Shown here in pieces: positions 37,433 through 46,498 of a stretch of 64,000 nucleotides of DNA; position 1 is the stretch's first letter, and each line of letters starts with the position of its first letter. Made by a program: the position numbers and the translations under genes. The notes below the pieces were generated by a model. The model saw nothing but the letters and a program-made list of their open reading frames with translations. It had not been told where the DNA came from and did no database searches. The stretch spans positions 62,001 through 126,000 of the forward strand of contig CALAJQ010000017.1 of the NCBI GenBank assembly GCA_937922785.1, given 5' to 3'. Source of the DNA: an uncultured Acidimicrobiales bacterium (GTDB lineage: Bacteria > Actinomycetota > Acidimicrobiia > Acidimicrobiales > SZUA-35).

Positions 37433-37912
37433 CTAGGGCTCTGGGGCCACGAACTCGGCAATCTCGGCGCCTGCGATCTCCATCAAAGTTGCTGGATCGA
37501 TCTTGAAGATGTGGTTTGGGGTTCCCGCAGCCGCCCACACTTCGGTGAAGGTCAACAATGTTGGGTCAAAGAATGCTCTGATCGGGTTGATGTGGCCCAC
37601 CGGCGAGACGCCGCCGATGGCAAAACCAGTCTGAGAGCGGATCAGCGCAGCGTCTGCTTTGCCCATGTCCTCGCCGGCAACCGCTGTCGCCAAGTTAGAG
37701 TCAACTTGATTGCCGCCCGCTGTTACAAAAAGGATCGCCTCGCCGGAGGATTGTCCAACAAAGACGATTGACTTTGCGATCTGGTCCACCTCACACCCGG
37801 CGGCCTCGGCCGCAGCTTTGGCAGTTCGAGTGCCTTCGTCCAAGTTCAATATTTCGGCGTCTACGCCAGCATTAACTAAAGCGGCGGTAACCCGCTTCAA
37901 ACTCTTACTCAT
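37433..37912 (-). CDS. YbaK/EbsC-type aminoacyl-tRNA deacylase
   Basis: Hydrolyses mischarged aminoacyl-tRNA, typically Cys-tRNA(Pro) or a related species. It has 159 residues. The catalytic Lys lies in IAKSIVFVG; VTAGGNQVD and GFAIGGVSPVGH (the GxxSP loop) are diagnostic of the fold. It lies between the oxygenase gene (gap of about 50 bp) and a hydroxyproline epimerase gene. A 17-bp tandem repeat fills its upstream spacer. Confidence 0.88.
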   Translation of the reverse strand: MSKSLKRVTAALVNAGVDAEILNLDEGTRTAKAAAEAAGCEVDQIAKSIVFVGQSSGEAILFVTAGGNQVDSNLATAVAGEDMGKADAALIRSQTGFAIGGVSPVGHINPIRAFFDPTLLTFTEVWAAAGTPNHIFKIDPATLMEIAGAEIAEFVAPEP

Positions 37913-37926
37913 CGGCTGTCCTGTCT

Positions 37927-37967
37927 AACTGCTGTGTTGATTTGACTGCTGTGTTGATTTAACTGCT
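37927..37967. repeat. 17-bp tandem repeat upstream of the YbaK gene
   Basis: Copies of (A/G)ACTGCTGTGTTGATTT at 37927-37943 and 37944-37960, then AACTGCT, a partial third copy that runs into the TAG stop of the epimerase gene (37966-37968). The array forms most of the 53-bp spacer. Confidence 0.75.
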
Positions 37968-39021
37968 AGGCCCATATGTCGCCGACTGTGAATCCATTCG
38001 GGAACGGGTCGGTTTTGTCGAGTACATATTCTGAGTATCCCGTGATCCAACCCTGACCGGTGATTTCAGTGACAATTGCGGGGTACTGGCCGACAAGGGT
38101 TTCCTCCAACACCTTGCCCGAGAAAGTGGTGTCGAGAGGGCCCTGGTGCACAAACTCATCGCCAACTGCCAGTTGGCCACGGGCGTGCAAAACAGCCATC
38201 TTTGCTGAAGTGCCGGTTCCGCACGGACAACGATCTAGAGCACCCGTCCAAGTGTCAGGCCGGTCCCAATCGAGTGATCCGACCGAGAGTGTCACCGCAT
38301 TCCTTCGGCTGGCATGTTCCAAGGTTGCAACGCCGCTTAGCTGGCTGATGGATGGCCCTGTTAGTGAGGGGTGAAGTGGATGGGTCACCGGATACTGGGC
38401 AACCGTCGCAACCCTAATCATCTCAGATGTCCGAGCGATTTCAGAGCCGTTGCTTGCGTCCAATTCGATTCCGAGTGCATCCGCATCGGCAATTACAAAG
38501 AACATCCCGCCCCATGCAATGTCCACCAGCACCGGCCCAAGATGTGGAACCTCAATCTCCAAGTCGAGCGCCATGGCGAACGCCGGTACGTTCTGTATTG
38601 CCACACCCGTCACCTTCCCGTTTGCACATGTGGCCCTAACACCAACAAGTCCAGCGGGGGTCTCCAACGTCAGCTCGGTCACGGGCTCATTCATCGGCAC
38701 GATGCCAGTCTCAAGCAAAGCAGTGGTCACACAAATCGTGTTGCTGCCAGACATTGGCGCGTACTCGGACTGTTCCATGATGATGAAGCCGGCATCTGCC
38801 CGGGGATCTGTTGGTTCCACCAGCACGTTTGCACACAGGCCCGGATAGCCGCTTGGCTCTCGCAACATCCAGTGCCGGAGGTCGTCAGCGTTGGCCTCGA
38901 GCCAGTGCATTTTCTCCAACATCGAATTGCCTTGAGGTTCGGGATAACCGGCGGTGATAACTCGGCCCGGTTCACCTTCAGCGTGAACCTCGATTGCGGT
39001 AACTCGCCTTTGAACTGCCAT
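37966..39021 (-). CDS. Proline racemase superfamily, Ser/Cys-type 4-hydroxyproline epimerase
   Basis: Likely interconverts trans-4-hydroxy-L-proline and cis-4-hydroxy-D-proline. It has 351 residues from ATG 39021; an upstream extension would overlap the divergent membrane protein gene. The two catalytic positions read Ser91 (YAPMSGSNTICV) and Cys267 (DRCPCGTGTS). Cys/Cys pairs occur in proline racemases and epimerases, Cys/Thr in 3-hydroxyproline dehydratases, and Ser/Cys in a 4-hydroxyproline epimerase subgroup, which this matches. Hydroxyproline is abundant in collagen-like and algal wall proteins. The further pathway enzymes are not in the window. Confidence 0.85.
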   Translation of the reverse strand: MAVQRRVTAIEVHAEGEPGRVITAGYPEPQGNSMLEKMHWLEANADDLRHWMLREPSGYPGLCANVLVEPTDPRADAGFIIMEQSEYAPMSGSNTICVTTALLETGIVPMNEPVTELTLETPAGLVGVRATCANGKVTGVAIQNVPAFAMALDLEIEVPHLGPVLVDIAWGGMFFVIADADALGIELDASNGSEIARTSEMIRVATVAQYPVTHPLHPSLTGPSISQLSGVATLEHASRRNAVTLSVGSLDWDRPDTWTGALDRCPCGTGTSAKMAVLHARGQLAVGDEFVHQGPLDTTFSGKVLEETLVGQYPAIVTEITGQGWITGYSEYVLDKTDPFPNGFTVGDIWA

Positions 39022-39069
39022 CGAGTTCGACCTTAGCGGTCCGATGTCAGGTCGGATAAGTGGAAGGAT

Positions 39070-39075
39070 TATTCT
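39070..39075 (+). promoter_or_regulatory. -10-like box of the small membrane protein (leaderless)
   Basis: TATTCT ends 6 nt before the ATG at 39082, in the 60-bp divergent region with the epimerase gene. The same hexamer and spacing occur at the acetyltransferase gene. Confidence 0.45.
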
Positions 39076-39081
39076 GCGCTG

Positions 39082-39534
39082 ATGACAACCGTCGAGGCCC
39101 TGATCTTGCTGGCCCATCTGGTCTCCACATCGGCGATGGCCGGTCTCATCTGGTTTGTGCAACACGTGCACTACCCGCTGTTTGCCCAAGTTGGAAACCA
39201 ACAGTTCGTGGCTTATGAGAGTCAGCACCAGTCTCGGACGGCGGCCGTCGTCGGGCCGCTGATGTTGGTGGAAGGCTTGGCCACGTTGGCGATCTTCTTC
39301 ACCATGACCGACCTAGTAGGCAAAGCGTTGCCCTTGATCGGGGGAGTGCTATTGGCAATTGCCTTAGGATCCACGATCGTGTTGTCAGTGCCGTGCCACA
39401 CGAAGTTGAGCAGCGGCTTCGATCATTCCGTGCTGGCCAAGCTGGTCAGAACAAACTGGATAAGAACCTGTGCCTGGACAGCTCGAAGTCTGGTCGGTGT
39501 TCTGATGCTGATGAAAGCGATCGAGACCGTCTAG
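39082..39534 (+). CDS. Small integral membrane protein
   Basis: A 150-residue protein with four likely membrane helices: residues 5-27, 56-77, 82-104 and 128-147. The segment HYPLFAQVGNQQFVAYESQHQSRTA between helices 1 and 2 is a recurrent pattern in a family of small membrane proteins (DUF1772-like) of unknown function. It is transcribed alone, divergent from the epimerase gene and convergent with cysC. Confidence 0.75.
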   Translation: MTTVEALILLAHLVSTSAMAGLIWFVQHVHYPLFAQVGNQQFVAYESQHQSRTAAVVGPLMLVEGLATLAIFFTMTDLVGKALPLIGGVLLAIALGSTIVLSVPCHTKLSSGFDHSVLAKLVRTNWIRTCAWTARSLVGVLMLMKAIETV

Positions 39535-39554
39535 TTATCCACAGTCTCGGGGAC

Positions 39555-40181
39555 CTAACTACTTTTGAGACTTGACCCCATTAGGTAAGCAACGATTTCG
39601 GCTACGCAGTCATCCAGTGGTTTGGAAGTGTCCACTGTGATCTCTGGGCTGGGCGGCGGCTCGTAGGGAGCGCTGATTCCGCTGAACTCACCAATCTCAC
39701 CAGCTCGGGCCTTCTTGTACAGACCCTTCACATCTCGGGCTTCGCAGACCTCTAGTGGAGTGTCGACAAAGACTTCTACGAAGCTGCCCTCAGGATGTAG
39801 CGACCGGACCTTGGCCCGGTCAGCTACATAAGGGGAGATGAAAGCAGTCAAAACCACCATGCCCGAATCCTGAAACAGTCGGCAAACTTCACCGATTCGT
39901 CGGATGTTTTCTGTACGGTCCTCTGGCGAGAAACCGAGATCAGAGTTCAAACCAAAGCGAACGTTGTCTCCATCAAGAACGTAGGCGGCTACGCCTTTGG
40001 CAATCAGAGCCTTCTCGACTGCAAACGCCAACGTCGACTTGCCAGAACCAGAAAGTCCGGTGAACCAGACCGTCTTCGACTCGTGGCCGAAGTTCTCAGC
40101 TCGATCCGCGCCCGAGATGTGTCCTTCGGCCCGAACGATGTTCTTTGAAACTGGCTCGCCAGAGACTGGTTGGTTAGACAA
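39555..40181 (-). CDS. cysC: Adenylylsulfate kinase (stand-alone)
   Basis: Phosphorylates APS to PAPS. It has 208 residues from a TTG at 40181, 5 bp after the cysN-cysC stop; an earlier frame start at 40241 would overlap that gene by 55 bp. The P-loop is [28 protein letters not shown], the lid [15 protein letters not shown], and the [22 protein letters not shown] loop are all canonical. It is a second APS kinase directly behind a CysN-CysC fusion that already has one, and its motifs are closer to the standard enzyme than those of the fused domain. Confidence 0.88.
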   Translation of the reverse strand: MSNQPVSGEPVSKNIVRAEGHISGADRAENFGHESKTVWFTGLSGSGKSTLAFAVEKALIAKGVAAYVLDGDNVRFGLNSDLGFSPEDRTENIRRIGEVCRLFQDSGMVVLTAFISPYVADRAKVRSLHPEGSFVEVFVDTPLEVCEARDVKGLYKKARAGEIGEFSGISAPYEPPPSPEITVDTSKPLDDCVAEIVAYLMGSSLKSS

Positions 40182-40186
40182 GTGTC

Positions 40187-42106
40187 TTAGCCCCTCAGGA
40201 ATCCACGATCGCCCAGCAAGCTCAAGATTGCGCTTACACAATCCTGGGTGCTCTGGACCGAAGTGTCCACAGTGAGGTCAGCGTTGGTTGGTCGTTCATA
40301 GGTGGCCGAAACACCCGGGAACATCGGAATGTCGCCGCGCTCAGCTGCCGCGTAGAGGCCTTCTGGATCACGGTCTTTGCAGACCGTCAGTGGCGTATCT
40401 ACGAAGACCTCGATGTAACGCTCATCGCCGATTAGATCGCGAGCGCGATCTCGAACTTCGGATCTTGGTGCAACAAGAGCAGCGATTGCGATCACGCCCT
40501 GGTTGTTAGCCAGTCGAGCAACTTCAGAGACTCTTCGTAGGTTCTCAGATCGTTCCTGGGCGCTGAAGCCAAGGTCTCTACTGATGCCCATTCTGACGTT
40601 CTCGCCATCGAGGCGGATAGAAACCTTGCCTCTATCGAACAGCTCTCGCTCTAGCGCTGTAGCGATGGTCGACTTGCCTGCAGCGGTAAGGCCGGTAAGA
40701 AGAACAGTAAGAGGCTGTTGGCCGTAGCGAACGCTTCTCTCCGCAGGGGTGATTTCTGAAACCTGACGGATTAGGCCAGCTTCTGGCGCACGGTCCCACG
40801 TGGATGACGCTCCGGTGATCATGCCAGCGGCAACCGTTGCGTTAGTCATGCGGTCTACCAAGACAAAAGAGCCGGTCTGGCGGTTCGTGTTGTAGGCGTC
40901 AAACAGCAGTTCGCCTTCTGAGCTGATGCCGCACATGGCAATGTCGTTTAATGCGAGTGAATCAGCGTGTTCGCTTTCAAGCGTGTTGATGTCTATTCGG
41001 TGGCGGATTGCAGTGATGGATGCGTTGTTTACGCCATTGCTAGAACGCAGTAGGTACTGGCGTCCAGGTTCCATTTTGGCCTCTGCCATCCACACAATCA
41101 TGGCGTCAACATCATGAGCCCGAAGCGGCTTAGAGTCGGCCTTGACCAGAAGGTCTCCACGACTCACGTCGATTTCGTCTTCGAGGGTCACCGTGATTGC
41201 TCGGCCCGGGCCAGCTACGTCGAGGTCGCCATCGAAGGTCACGATCCGGGCAACCTTGGAGCTAACTCCAGATGGAAGTGAAACGACCTCATCTCCCGGA
41301 CGGATTACACCCGAAGCGATCGTGCCAGCGAACCCGCGGAAGTCGAGGTTCGGCCGTGTTACCAGCTGAACCGGCATGCGGAAATTCTCAAGATCAACGC
41401 CAGCTTCCACGTCGACGGTCTCAAGGTGAGCCATCAGGGGGTTACCGTCAAACCAGTTGAGGTTGTCGCCCTTGTCAACGACGTTGTCGCCCAAAAGAGC
41501 CGACATTGGAAGGAAGTACGGGTTGATGAGCTCAAGTGACTTCGTGAACTCGCGATACTCCTCGCAGATTTCGTTGTAGCGATCTTCAGACCAGTCGACA
41601 AGGTCCATCTTGTTGATGGCTACTACTACGTTGCGGATACCAAGAAGGCTGGCAATGTAGGAATGACGCTTTGTCTGAGCCTGCACCCCATAACGGGCGT
41701 CAACCAGGATGATCGCAAGCTGGCAGTTTGAGGCTCCCGTAACCATGTTTCGGGTGTACTGCTCATGGCCGGGCGTGTCGGCAATGATGAACTTGCGCTT
41801 GGCGGTTGAGAAGTAGCGGTACGCCACGTCGATTGTGATTCCCTGCTCACGTTCGGCCTTGAGTCCGTCAGTGAGTAACGCCAAGTCGACTGCGTCTCCC
41901 GCAGAACCTTGGGTAGTTGAGTCAGCTTCAAGCAACGCAAGCTGATCCTCATAGATCATCTTCGAGTCGTGGAGCAGACGCCCAATCAGGGTCGACTTAC
42001 CGTCATCGACTGAGCCACATGTTAGGAAGCGCAGGAGATCCTTGCGCTCGTGCTCGGCCAAATAGGCCTCGATGTCATCTGCGATTAGTTCGGATTGGTG
42101 GCTCAT
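40187..42106 (-). CDS. cysN-cysC: Bifunctional sulfate adenylyltransferase large subunit/APS kinase
   Basis: The first part (about residues 1-435) is the GTPase subunit of ATP sulfurylase, with [29 protein letters not shown] and NKMDLVDW; the C-terminal part is an APS kinase domain with the P-loop [11 protein letters not shown] (about 470) and [21 protein letters not shown] hydrolysis drives APS formation with CysD. The kinase lid of the fused domain reads [16 protein letters not shown] rather than the usual SPY(R)xxR, so it is divergent. 639 residues, the fusion layout common in actinobacteria. It follows cysD by 1 bp. Confidence 0.93.
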   Translation of the reverse strand: MSHQSELIADDIEAYLAEHERKDLLRFLTCGSVDDGKSTLIGRLLHDSKMIYEDQLALLEADSTTQGSAGDAVDLALLTDGLKAEREQGITIDVAYRYFSTAKRKFIIADTPGHEQYTRNMVTGASNCQLAIILVDARYGVQAQTKRHSYIASLLGIRNVVVAINKMDLVDWSEDRYNEICEEYREFTKSLELINPYFLPMSALLGDNVVDKGDNLNWFDGNPLMAHLETVDVEAGVDLENFRMPVQLVTRPNLDFRGFAGTIASGVIRPGDEVVSLPSGVSSKVARIVTFDGDLDVAGPGRAITVTLEDEIDVSRGDLLVKADSKPLRAHDVDAMIVWMAEAKMEPGRQYLLRSSNGVNNASITAIRHRIDINTLESEHADSLALNDIAMCGISSEGELLFDAYNTNRQTGSFVLVDRMTNATVAAGMITGASSTWDRAPEAGLIRQVSEITPAERSVRYGQQPLTVLLTGLTAAGKSTIATALERELFDRGKVSIRLDGENVRMGISRDLGFSAQERSENLRRVSEVARLANNQGVIAIAALVAPRSEVRDRARDLIGDERYIEVFVDTPLTVCKDRDPEGLYAAAERGDIPMFPGVSATYERPTNADLTVDTSVQSTQDCVSAILSLLGDRGFLRG

Positions 42107-42107
42107 A

Positions 42108-43034
42108 TCAGAAGTAACCTTCTCGCTTCTTGTCTTCCATAGAACCGGAAGAGTCGTGGTCGATTACTCGACCTTCACGCTCTGACCTTGTGGCCAGCAG
42201 CATTTCTTGGATGATTTGGGGCATGGTGTCAGCGGTCGATTCGACTGCGCCAGATAGTGGGTAACAACCCAATGTTCTGAAGCGAACCGAACGCATCTGC
42301 GGCTCTTCACCGTCTTCGAAGCGGAAGCGATCGTCGTCAACCATGATTAATGTGCCGTCGCGCTCTACTACTGGTCGGACTGCTGAGTAGTAAAGGGGAA
42401 CGATCTCGATTTCCTGAAGGTGGATGTACTGCCATACATCGAGTTCAGTCCAGTTGGAGATCGGGAAAACGCGAATGCTCTCGCCCTTGTTGACTCGTCC
42501 GTTGTAGTGGTTCCACAACTCTGGTCGCTGGTTTTTGGGATCCCAGCGGTGGTTCTTGTCACGGAAGGAGAACACGCGCTCTTTGGCCCGGCTCTTCTCT
42601 TCGTCGCGGCGGGCGCCGCCGAATGCGGCGTCGTAACCGCCTTCGTTTAGTGCCTGTTTTAGACCTTGGGTTTTCATGATGTCGGTGTAGTTCGCCGAAC
42701 CGTGATCGAAGGGGTTAATTCCTTGAGCAACCCCTTCCATGTTCGAGTGAACCTTGAGATCGAGTCCGTATTCGACTGCGATTCGGTCACGAAACTTGAT
42801 CATTTCGCTGAACTTCCAAGTGGTATCCACGTGTAGCAGCGGGAAAGGGATCTTGCCGGGAGCAAACGCTTTGCGAGCGAGGTGCAGCAGAACCGAGGAG
42901 TCCTTGCCGATTGAATAAAGCATCACAGGCCGCTCAAACTGGGCGACTACTTCACGAATGATGTGAATACTCTCAGCCTCAAGTTGCTTTAGATGGGTTA
43001 ACCGCAGCTCAGGCGGCATGGTGGCAGTAGCCAT
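42108..43034 (-). CDS. cysD: Sulfate adenylyltransferase small subunit
   Basis: Forms APS from ATP and sulfate with CysN. It has 308 residues. The PP-loop [16 protein letters not shown] is at about residue 40, followed by [17 protein letters not shown], then [23 protein letters not shown] and [20 protein letters not shown] 43034 is chosen because GGAG lies 6 nt before it; a frame start at 43061 would only add nine residues. First gene of the cysD-cysNC-cysC order, read away from the divergent reductase gene. The PAPS reductase and sulfite reductase genes are not in view. Confidence 0.95.
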   Translation of the reverse strand: MATATMPPELRLTHLKQLEAESIHIIREVVAQFERPVMLYSIGKDSSVLLHLARKAFAPGKIPFPLLHVDTTWKFSEMIKFRDRIAVEYGLDLKVHSNMEGVAQGINPFDHGSANYTDIMKTQGLKQALNEGGYDAAFGGARRDEEKSRAKERVFSFRDKNHRWDPKNQRPELWNHYNGRVNKGESIRVFPISNWTELDVWQYIHLQEIEIVPLYYSAVRPVVERDGTLIMVDDDRFRFEDGEEPQMRSVRFRTLGCYPLSGAVESTADTMPQIIQEMLLATRSEREGRVIDHDSSGSMEDKKREGYF

Positions 43035-43132
43035 TGGGTCTCCACGATCGGGTAGTAGCAATCACCTTTTCATCGGCAATTATGGCCAGTTCTTAACGGT
43101 TCCACATATTGCATGTGACACAATCGTTTCCG

Positions 43133-44176
43133 ATGATAACCATCCCCGATGTAATGGCCGCGGTCTTGCTTAACGGATACGGCGACTACGACATGCTTGA
43201 GTATCGCACTGATGTGCCCACGCCCAAGCCCGGGCCGGGTGAAGTGCTAATTCGTGTGGGAGGGGCCGGAATAAACAACACCGACATAAACACCCGGATT
43301 GCCTGGTATTCAGACGGCGAGGCCGGTTCCTGGGGTGGCCCGCCACTGAAACTCCCGCTTATCCAAGGCGCTGATGTGTGCGGAGAAATCGTTGGCCTGG
43401 CCCAAGGCGTACCTATTAGCCGGATCGGGGAACGAGTCCTGGTGCGGACTATGCAACCCCGGCCCACAGATGCTGACCCCAAAGCATTTGTAGTTATTGG
43501 TTCTGAATACAACGGCGGATATGCGCAGTATGTAACAGCCCCAAGCCAAGATGCTCTAGCTATCAAATCCGATTGGACTGACCTTGAATTGGGCTCTATT
43601 CCGTGCGCTTATTCAACCGCGGAAGGGATCATCGATCGGACCGAACTAGGGGCTGAACGAGTGATCATCACCGGAGCCTCGGGTGGAGTAGGCACGGCGG
43701 CTGTTCAACTGGCCAAACGCCGAGGGGCCTACGTCATCGCAATTAGTGGCGAAGCCAAAGCCGCCGAGGTGCAGTCGTTGGGAGCCGACGAAGTCCTAGA
43801 CAGAAATGCTGACCTAACCAAGGCGTTGGGCAAAAACTCGATAGACGTAGCGGTAGATGTCGTGGCGGGCGCCGGGTTCGAGTCACTAATTGACGTGCTT
43901 CGACCAGGCGGTCGATATGGGACAGTCGGAGCAATTGGAGGCCCGCTAGTCACTTTGGATGTCCGCTCTCTGTACCTCAAGGACCTCTCTTTGTTCGGAG
44001 CGACCTATCAAGACCCGGCCATATTTGAGAACTTGGTTGGTTACATCGAGCGTGATGAGATCAGGCCGTTCGTTTCCAAGACTTACGGGCTTTCTGAGGT
44101 TGTTCAGGCCCAGCAAGCGTTTGTGGCAAAGAAGTTTGTGGGAAAGCTGGTGCTTGACCCTCTCAAAGGCCCATAA
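43133..44176 (+). CDS. Zinc-independent MDR alcohol dehydrogenase/quinone oxidoreductase-like protein
   Basis: Medium-chain reductase of 347 residues. The N-terminal GroES-like domain (PGPGEVLIRVGGAGINNTDI) lacks a clear catalytic-zinc GHE motif and structural-zinc cysteine cluster, which places it near quinone oxidoreductases and enoyl reductases. The Rossmann motif is ITGASGGVGTAAVQLAKRRG; VAVDVVAGAGFESLIDVLRPGGRYGTVGAI follows. ATG 43133 is preferred; ATG 43154 and a TTG at 43109 are alternatives. It is divergent from cysD and 26 bp from the E1-like gene. Confidence 0.85.
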   Translation: MITIPDVMAAVLLNGYGDYDMLEYRTDVPTPKPGPGEVLIRVGGAGINNTDINTRIAWYSDGEAGSWGGPPLKLPLIQGADVCGEIVGLAQGVPISRIGERVLVRTMQPRPTDADPKAFVVIGSEYNGGYAQYVTAPSQDALAIKSDWTDLELGSIPCAYSTAEGIIDRTELGAERVIITGASGGVGTAAVQLAKRRGAYVIAISGEAKAAEVQSLGADEVLDRNADLTKALGKNSIDVAVDVVAGAGFESLIDVLRPGGRYGTVGAIGGPLVTLDVRSLYLKDLSLFGATYQDPAIFENLVGYIERDEIRPFVSKTYGLSEVVQAQQAFVAKKFVGKLVLDPLKGP

Positions 44177-44202
44177 CTCCCTAGGTGTAGGCTCCCACTG
44201 GG

Positions 44203-46473
44203 ATGGATATTTCAGTACTAAAAGCAATCGAGCAACGGGTGCTTTGGCTGTCCGCTCGGATCATCGACGCAGCGAACAGCCGAGAAGGTGGCGAGGTAAA
44301 GGTCGGAGGTCATCAAGCGTCCAGCGCGTCGCTGGTCTCGGTCATGACTGCTTTGTGGTTCGGGCACATAACTGGCGAAGACAAGGTGGCTGTAAAGCCT
44401 CATGCCTCACCCGTGTACCACGCCATCAAATACCTAACCGGAGAACTAGACCGCAGCTACCTGACCACCTTGCGTCAGCGCGGAGGGCTTCAGGCTTACC
44501 CTTCGCGCACGAAAGATCCCGACGTCGCGGACTTCTCCACGGGTTCTGTCGGACTCGGGGCCGTTGCGCCCCTGTTCTCGGCGCTAACTCGTCGATACCT
44601 CGACTCGCACTTTGAAGCTCAGCCTGAGGCCCGATTCATTTCGCTAGTTGGCGACGCCGAGCTTGATGAGGGCAACGTCTGGGAGGCAATTGCAGACCCA
44701 ACCACAAAAGGTCTTTCGAACTTCACAATGGTGATTGACCTGAACCGTCAAAGCCTCGACCGCGTGATTCCCGATATCGCAGCGATTCGTATGGAGAAGT
44801 TCTTTGCCGATGCTGGCTGGCATGTAGCTAGCGCAAAGTATGGCAACCGGCTCACAGAGGCCTTTGAGCTAGACGGTGGCGACGTCTTGAAGGCCCACAT
44901 CGACGAAATGCCAAACGAGGCCTACCAGGCTCTATTTGCAATGGATGGGTCGAGGCTTCGTTCAAAGTTCCTAGACGGCGCCGACCCCTCCCTGCATCGA
45001 TTTGCGCGAAACTACGACGACGATCAGCTGAAGGCACTGGTAACGGACCTCGGTGGGCACGACCTTGGCCGCCTGCTAGAAACCTTCGCCGAGTGTGACG
45101 CAGAACTAGAGCGCCCCAGCGTGGTGTTCGCCTACACAATCAAAGGATGGGGTTTGCCTATGGCCGGTGACCCGATGAATCATGCTGCGCTGATGACCCC
45201 CGGCCAAATAGATGAGTTCAGAGCGCGGCTTGGGTTGACCGAGTCCACTGAGTGGGACCGTTTCGATCCAAGCTCGGCAGCGGGGATCCTTTGTGATTCC
45301 GTTGGTGGCGACATCAATAACGCCGAACCGGAACCTCGGCCAACTTTGCCAATTCCGGTCGCGGCTCGGCCAGCGGTAACAAATGGCAAGACATCAACCC
45401 AAGAGGCATTTGGCCGGGTTTTAGCATCGCTTGCCGAGGTGGAAGGGGTTGCCGAGGCCATAGTGACAACGGCGCCTGATGTTTCGATCTCCACCAATCT
45501 TGGGGGCTGGATCAACAAGACAGGTGTCTATTCGGCAACCGAACGAGATGACCACGGAGGCGCTGACCGCCTCTTGAAGTGGGCACCGTCGCCCTCCGGT
45601 CAGCACATTGAGCTGGGAATTTCAGAAATGAATCTGTTCATGCTTTTGGGTCAACTTGGCCTCAGTCATGATCATCACGGGCGTCATCTGATACCTGTCG
45701 GCGCGGTATATGACCCGTTTGTGCTTCGAGGCCTTGATGCGTTGATATATGGCCTATACAACGATTCGCGATTCCTTGTGGCGGGAACTCCTTCCGGTGT
45801 TTCGTTAGCGCCCGAAGGCGGTGCCCACCAAAGCACAATCACCGCTTCGGTAGGTGCGGAACTGCCAGGGCTGCACTACTGCGAGCCGGCTTTTGCGACC
45901 GAGGTTGACTGGCTCATGTGTGATGCAATGACGCGGCTCGCAACTCCTGATGGCGAAAGCTGTTATCTGCGCCTGTCGACCCGACCGATTGACCAGATGC
46001 CCTTTGATCGGGCGTTGAAGCGTCATGGCGAGGATCAGTTGAGGGATCTGGTTTTGGCTGGCGGATACCGGCTAAAGCCAGCTTTGGCAGATGGCCGTGA
46101 CGGAGTGACAATCGTGACAACAGGAGTGATGGCTCCGGAGGCCCTAGCAGCGTCAGCGATCCTGGAAGAAGAAGGAGTCGCCTCTACGGTTATTCACCTA
46201 ACCAGCCCCGACCGGGTCTACCGAACCCGCAATGTTCCAGGCAACCTCTTGCACGCTCTAATTCCGTCCGAAGAGCAGGCGCGTCCGATCGTCAGTGTGC
46301 ACGACGCATCCAGCCACGCGCTCGCATGGATCGGCTCAGCACTGGGCACCAAACAAATGAGCTTGGGCGTAGATCAGTTCGGAGAGTCCGGAACGATTCA
46401 GGACCTACACGAAATAGTCGGCATCTCTGCCGACCACATCGTGAATGCTGCTCTACAAACGCTGTATGGCTAA
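44203..46473 (+). CDS. Transketolase/pyruvate-dehydrogenase-E1-like enzyme
   Basis: Thiamine-diphosphate enzyme of 756 residues with the layout of homodimeric 2-oxoacid dehydrogenase E1 and transketolase. The cofactor motif is GDAELDEGNVWEA(x)nN (about residue 150), the start of the PP domain FSTGSVGLGAVAPLFSAL, and the Pyr domain ends in ELGISEMNLFMLLGQLGL with its Glu. Homodimeric pyruvate dehydrogenase E1 (AceE) is about 890 residues and transketolase about 660, so this is intermediate. No lipoyl E2 or E3 gene is near. It could be a truncated-type AceE or an uncharacterised transketolase; I cannot decide. Confidence 0.75.
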   Translation: MDISVLKAIEQRVLWLSARIIDAANSREGGEVKVGGHQASSASLVSVMTALWFGHITGEDKVAVKPHASPVYHAIKYLTGELDRSYLTTLRQRGGLQAYPSRTKDPDVADFSTGSVGLGAVAPLFSALTRRYLDSHFEAQPEARFISLVGDAELDEGNVWEAIADPTTKGLSNFTMVIDLNRQSLDRVIPDIAAIRMEKFFADAGWHVASAKYGNRLTEAFELDGGDVLKAHIDEMPNEAYQALFAMDGSRLRSKFLDGADPSLHRFARNYDDDQLKALVTDLGGHDLGRLLETFAECDAELERPSVVFAYTIKGWGLPMAGDPMNHAALMTPGQIDEFRARLGLTESTEWDRFDPSSAAGILCDSVGGDINNAEPEPRPTLPIPVAARPAVTNGKTSTQEAFGRVLASLAEVEGVAEAIVTTAPDVSISTNLGGWINKTGVYSATERDDHGGADRLLKWAPSPSGQHIELGISEMNLFMLLGQLGLSHDHHGRHLIPVGAVYDPFVLRGLDALIYGLYNDSRFLVAGTPSGVSLAPEGGAHQSTITASVGAELPGLHYCEPAFATEVDWLMCDAMTRLATPDGESCYLRLSTRPIDQMPFDRALKRHGEDQLRDLVLAGGYRLKPALADGRDGVTIVTTGVMAPEALAASAILEEEGVASTVIHLTSPDRVYRTRNVPGNLLHALIPSEEQARPIVSVHDASSHALAWIGSALGTKQMSLGVDQFGESGTIQDLHEIVGISADHIVNAALQTLYG

Positions 46474-46498
46474 AGCGGGTTAGCCTCGGGCCTAATGC

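Noticed and set aside
37383-37538. 52-codon extension of the 2OG-Fe oxygenase
   Set aside because: Arg-rich and overlapping the YbaK gene's 3' end; the ATG at 37382 leads straight into the conserved domain.
38371-39036. A 221-codon plus-strand frame opposite the hydroxyproline epimerase
   Set aside because: It is antisense to conserved catalytic motifs and rich in Arg/His/Cys, typical of a shadow frame.
39022-39228. 69-codon extension of the hydroxyproline epimerase
   Set aside because: Antisense to the divergent membrane protein gene; MAVQRRVTAIEVH at 39021 is the typical start of the family.
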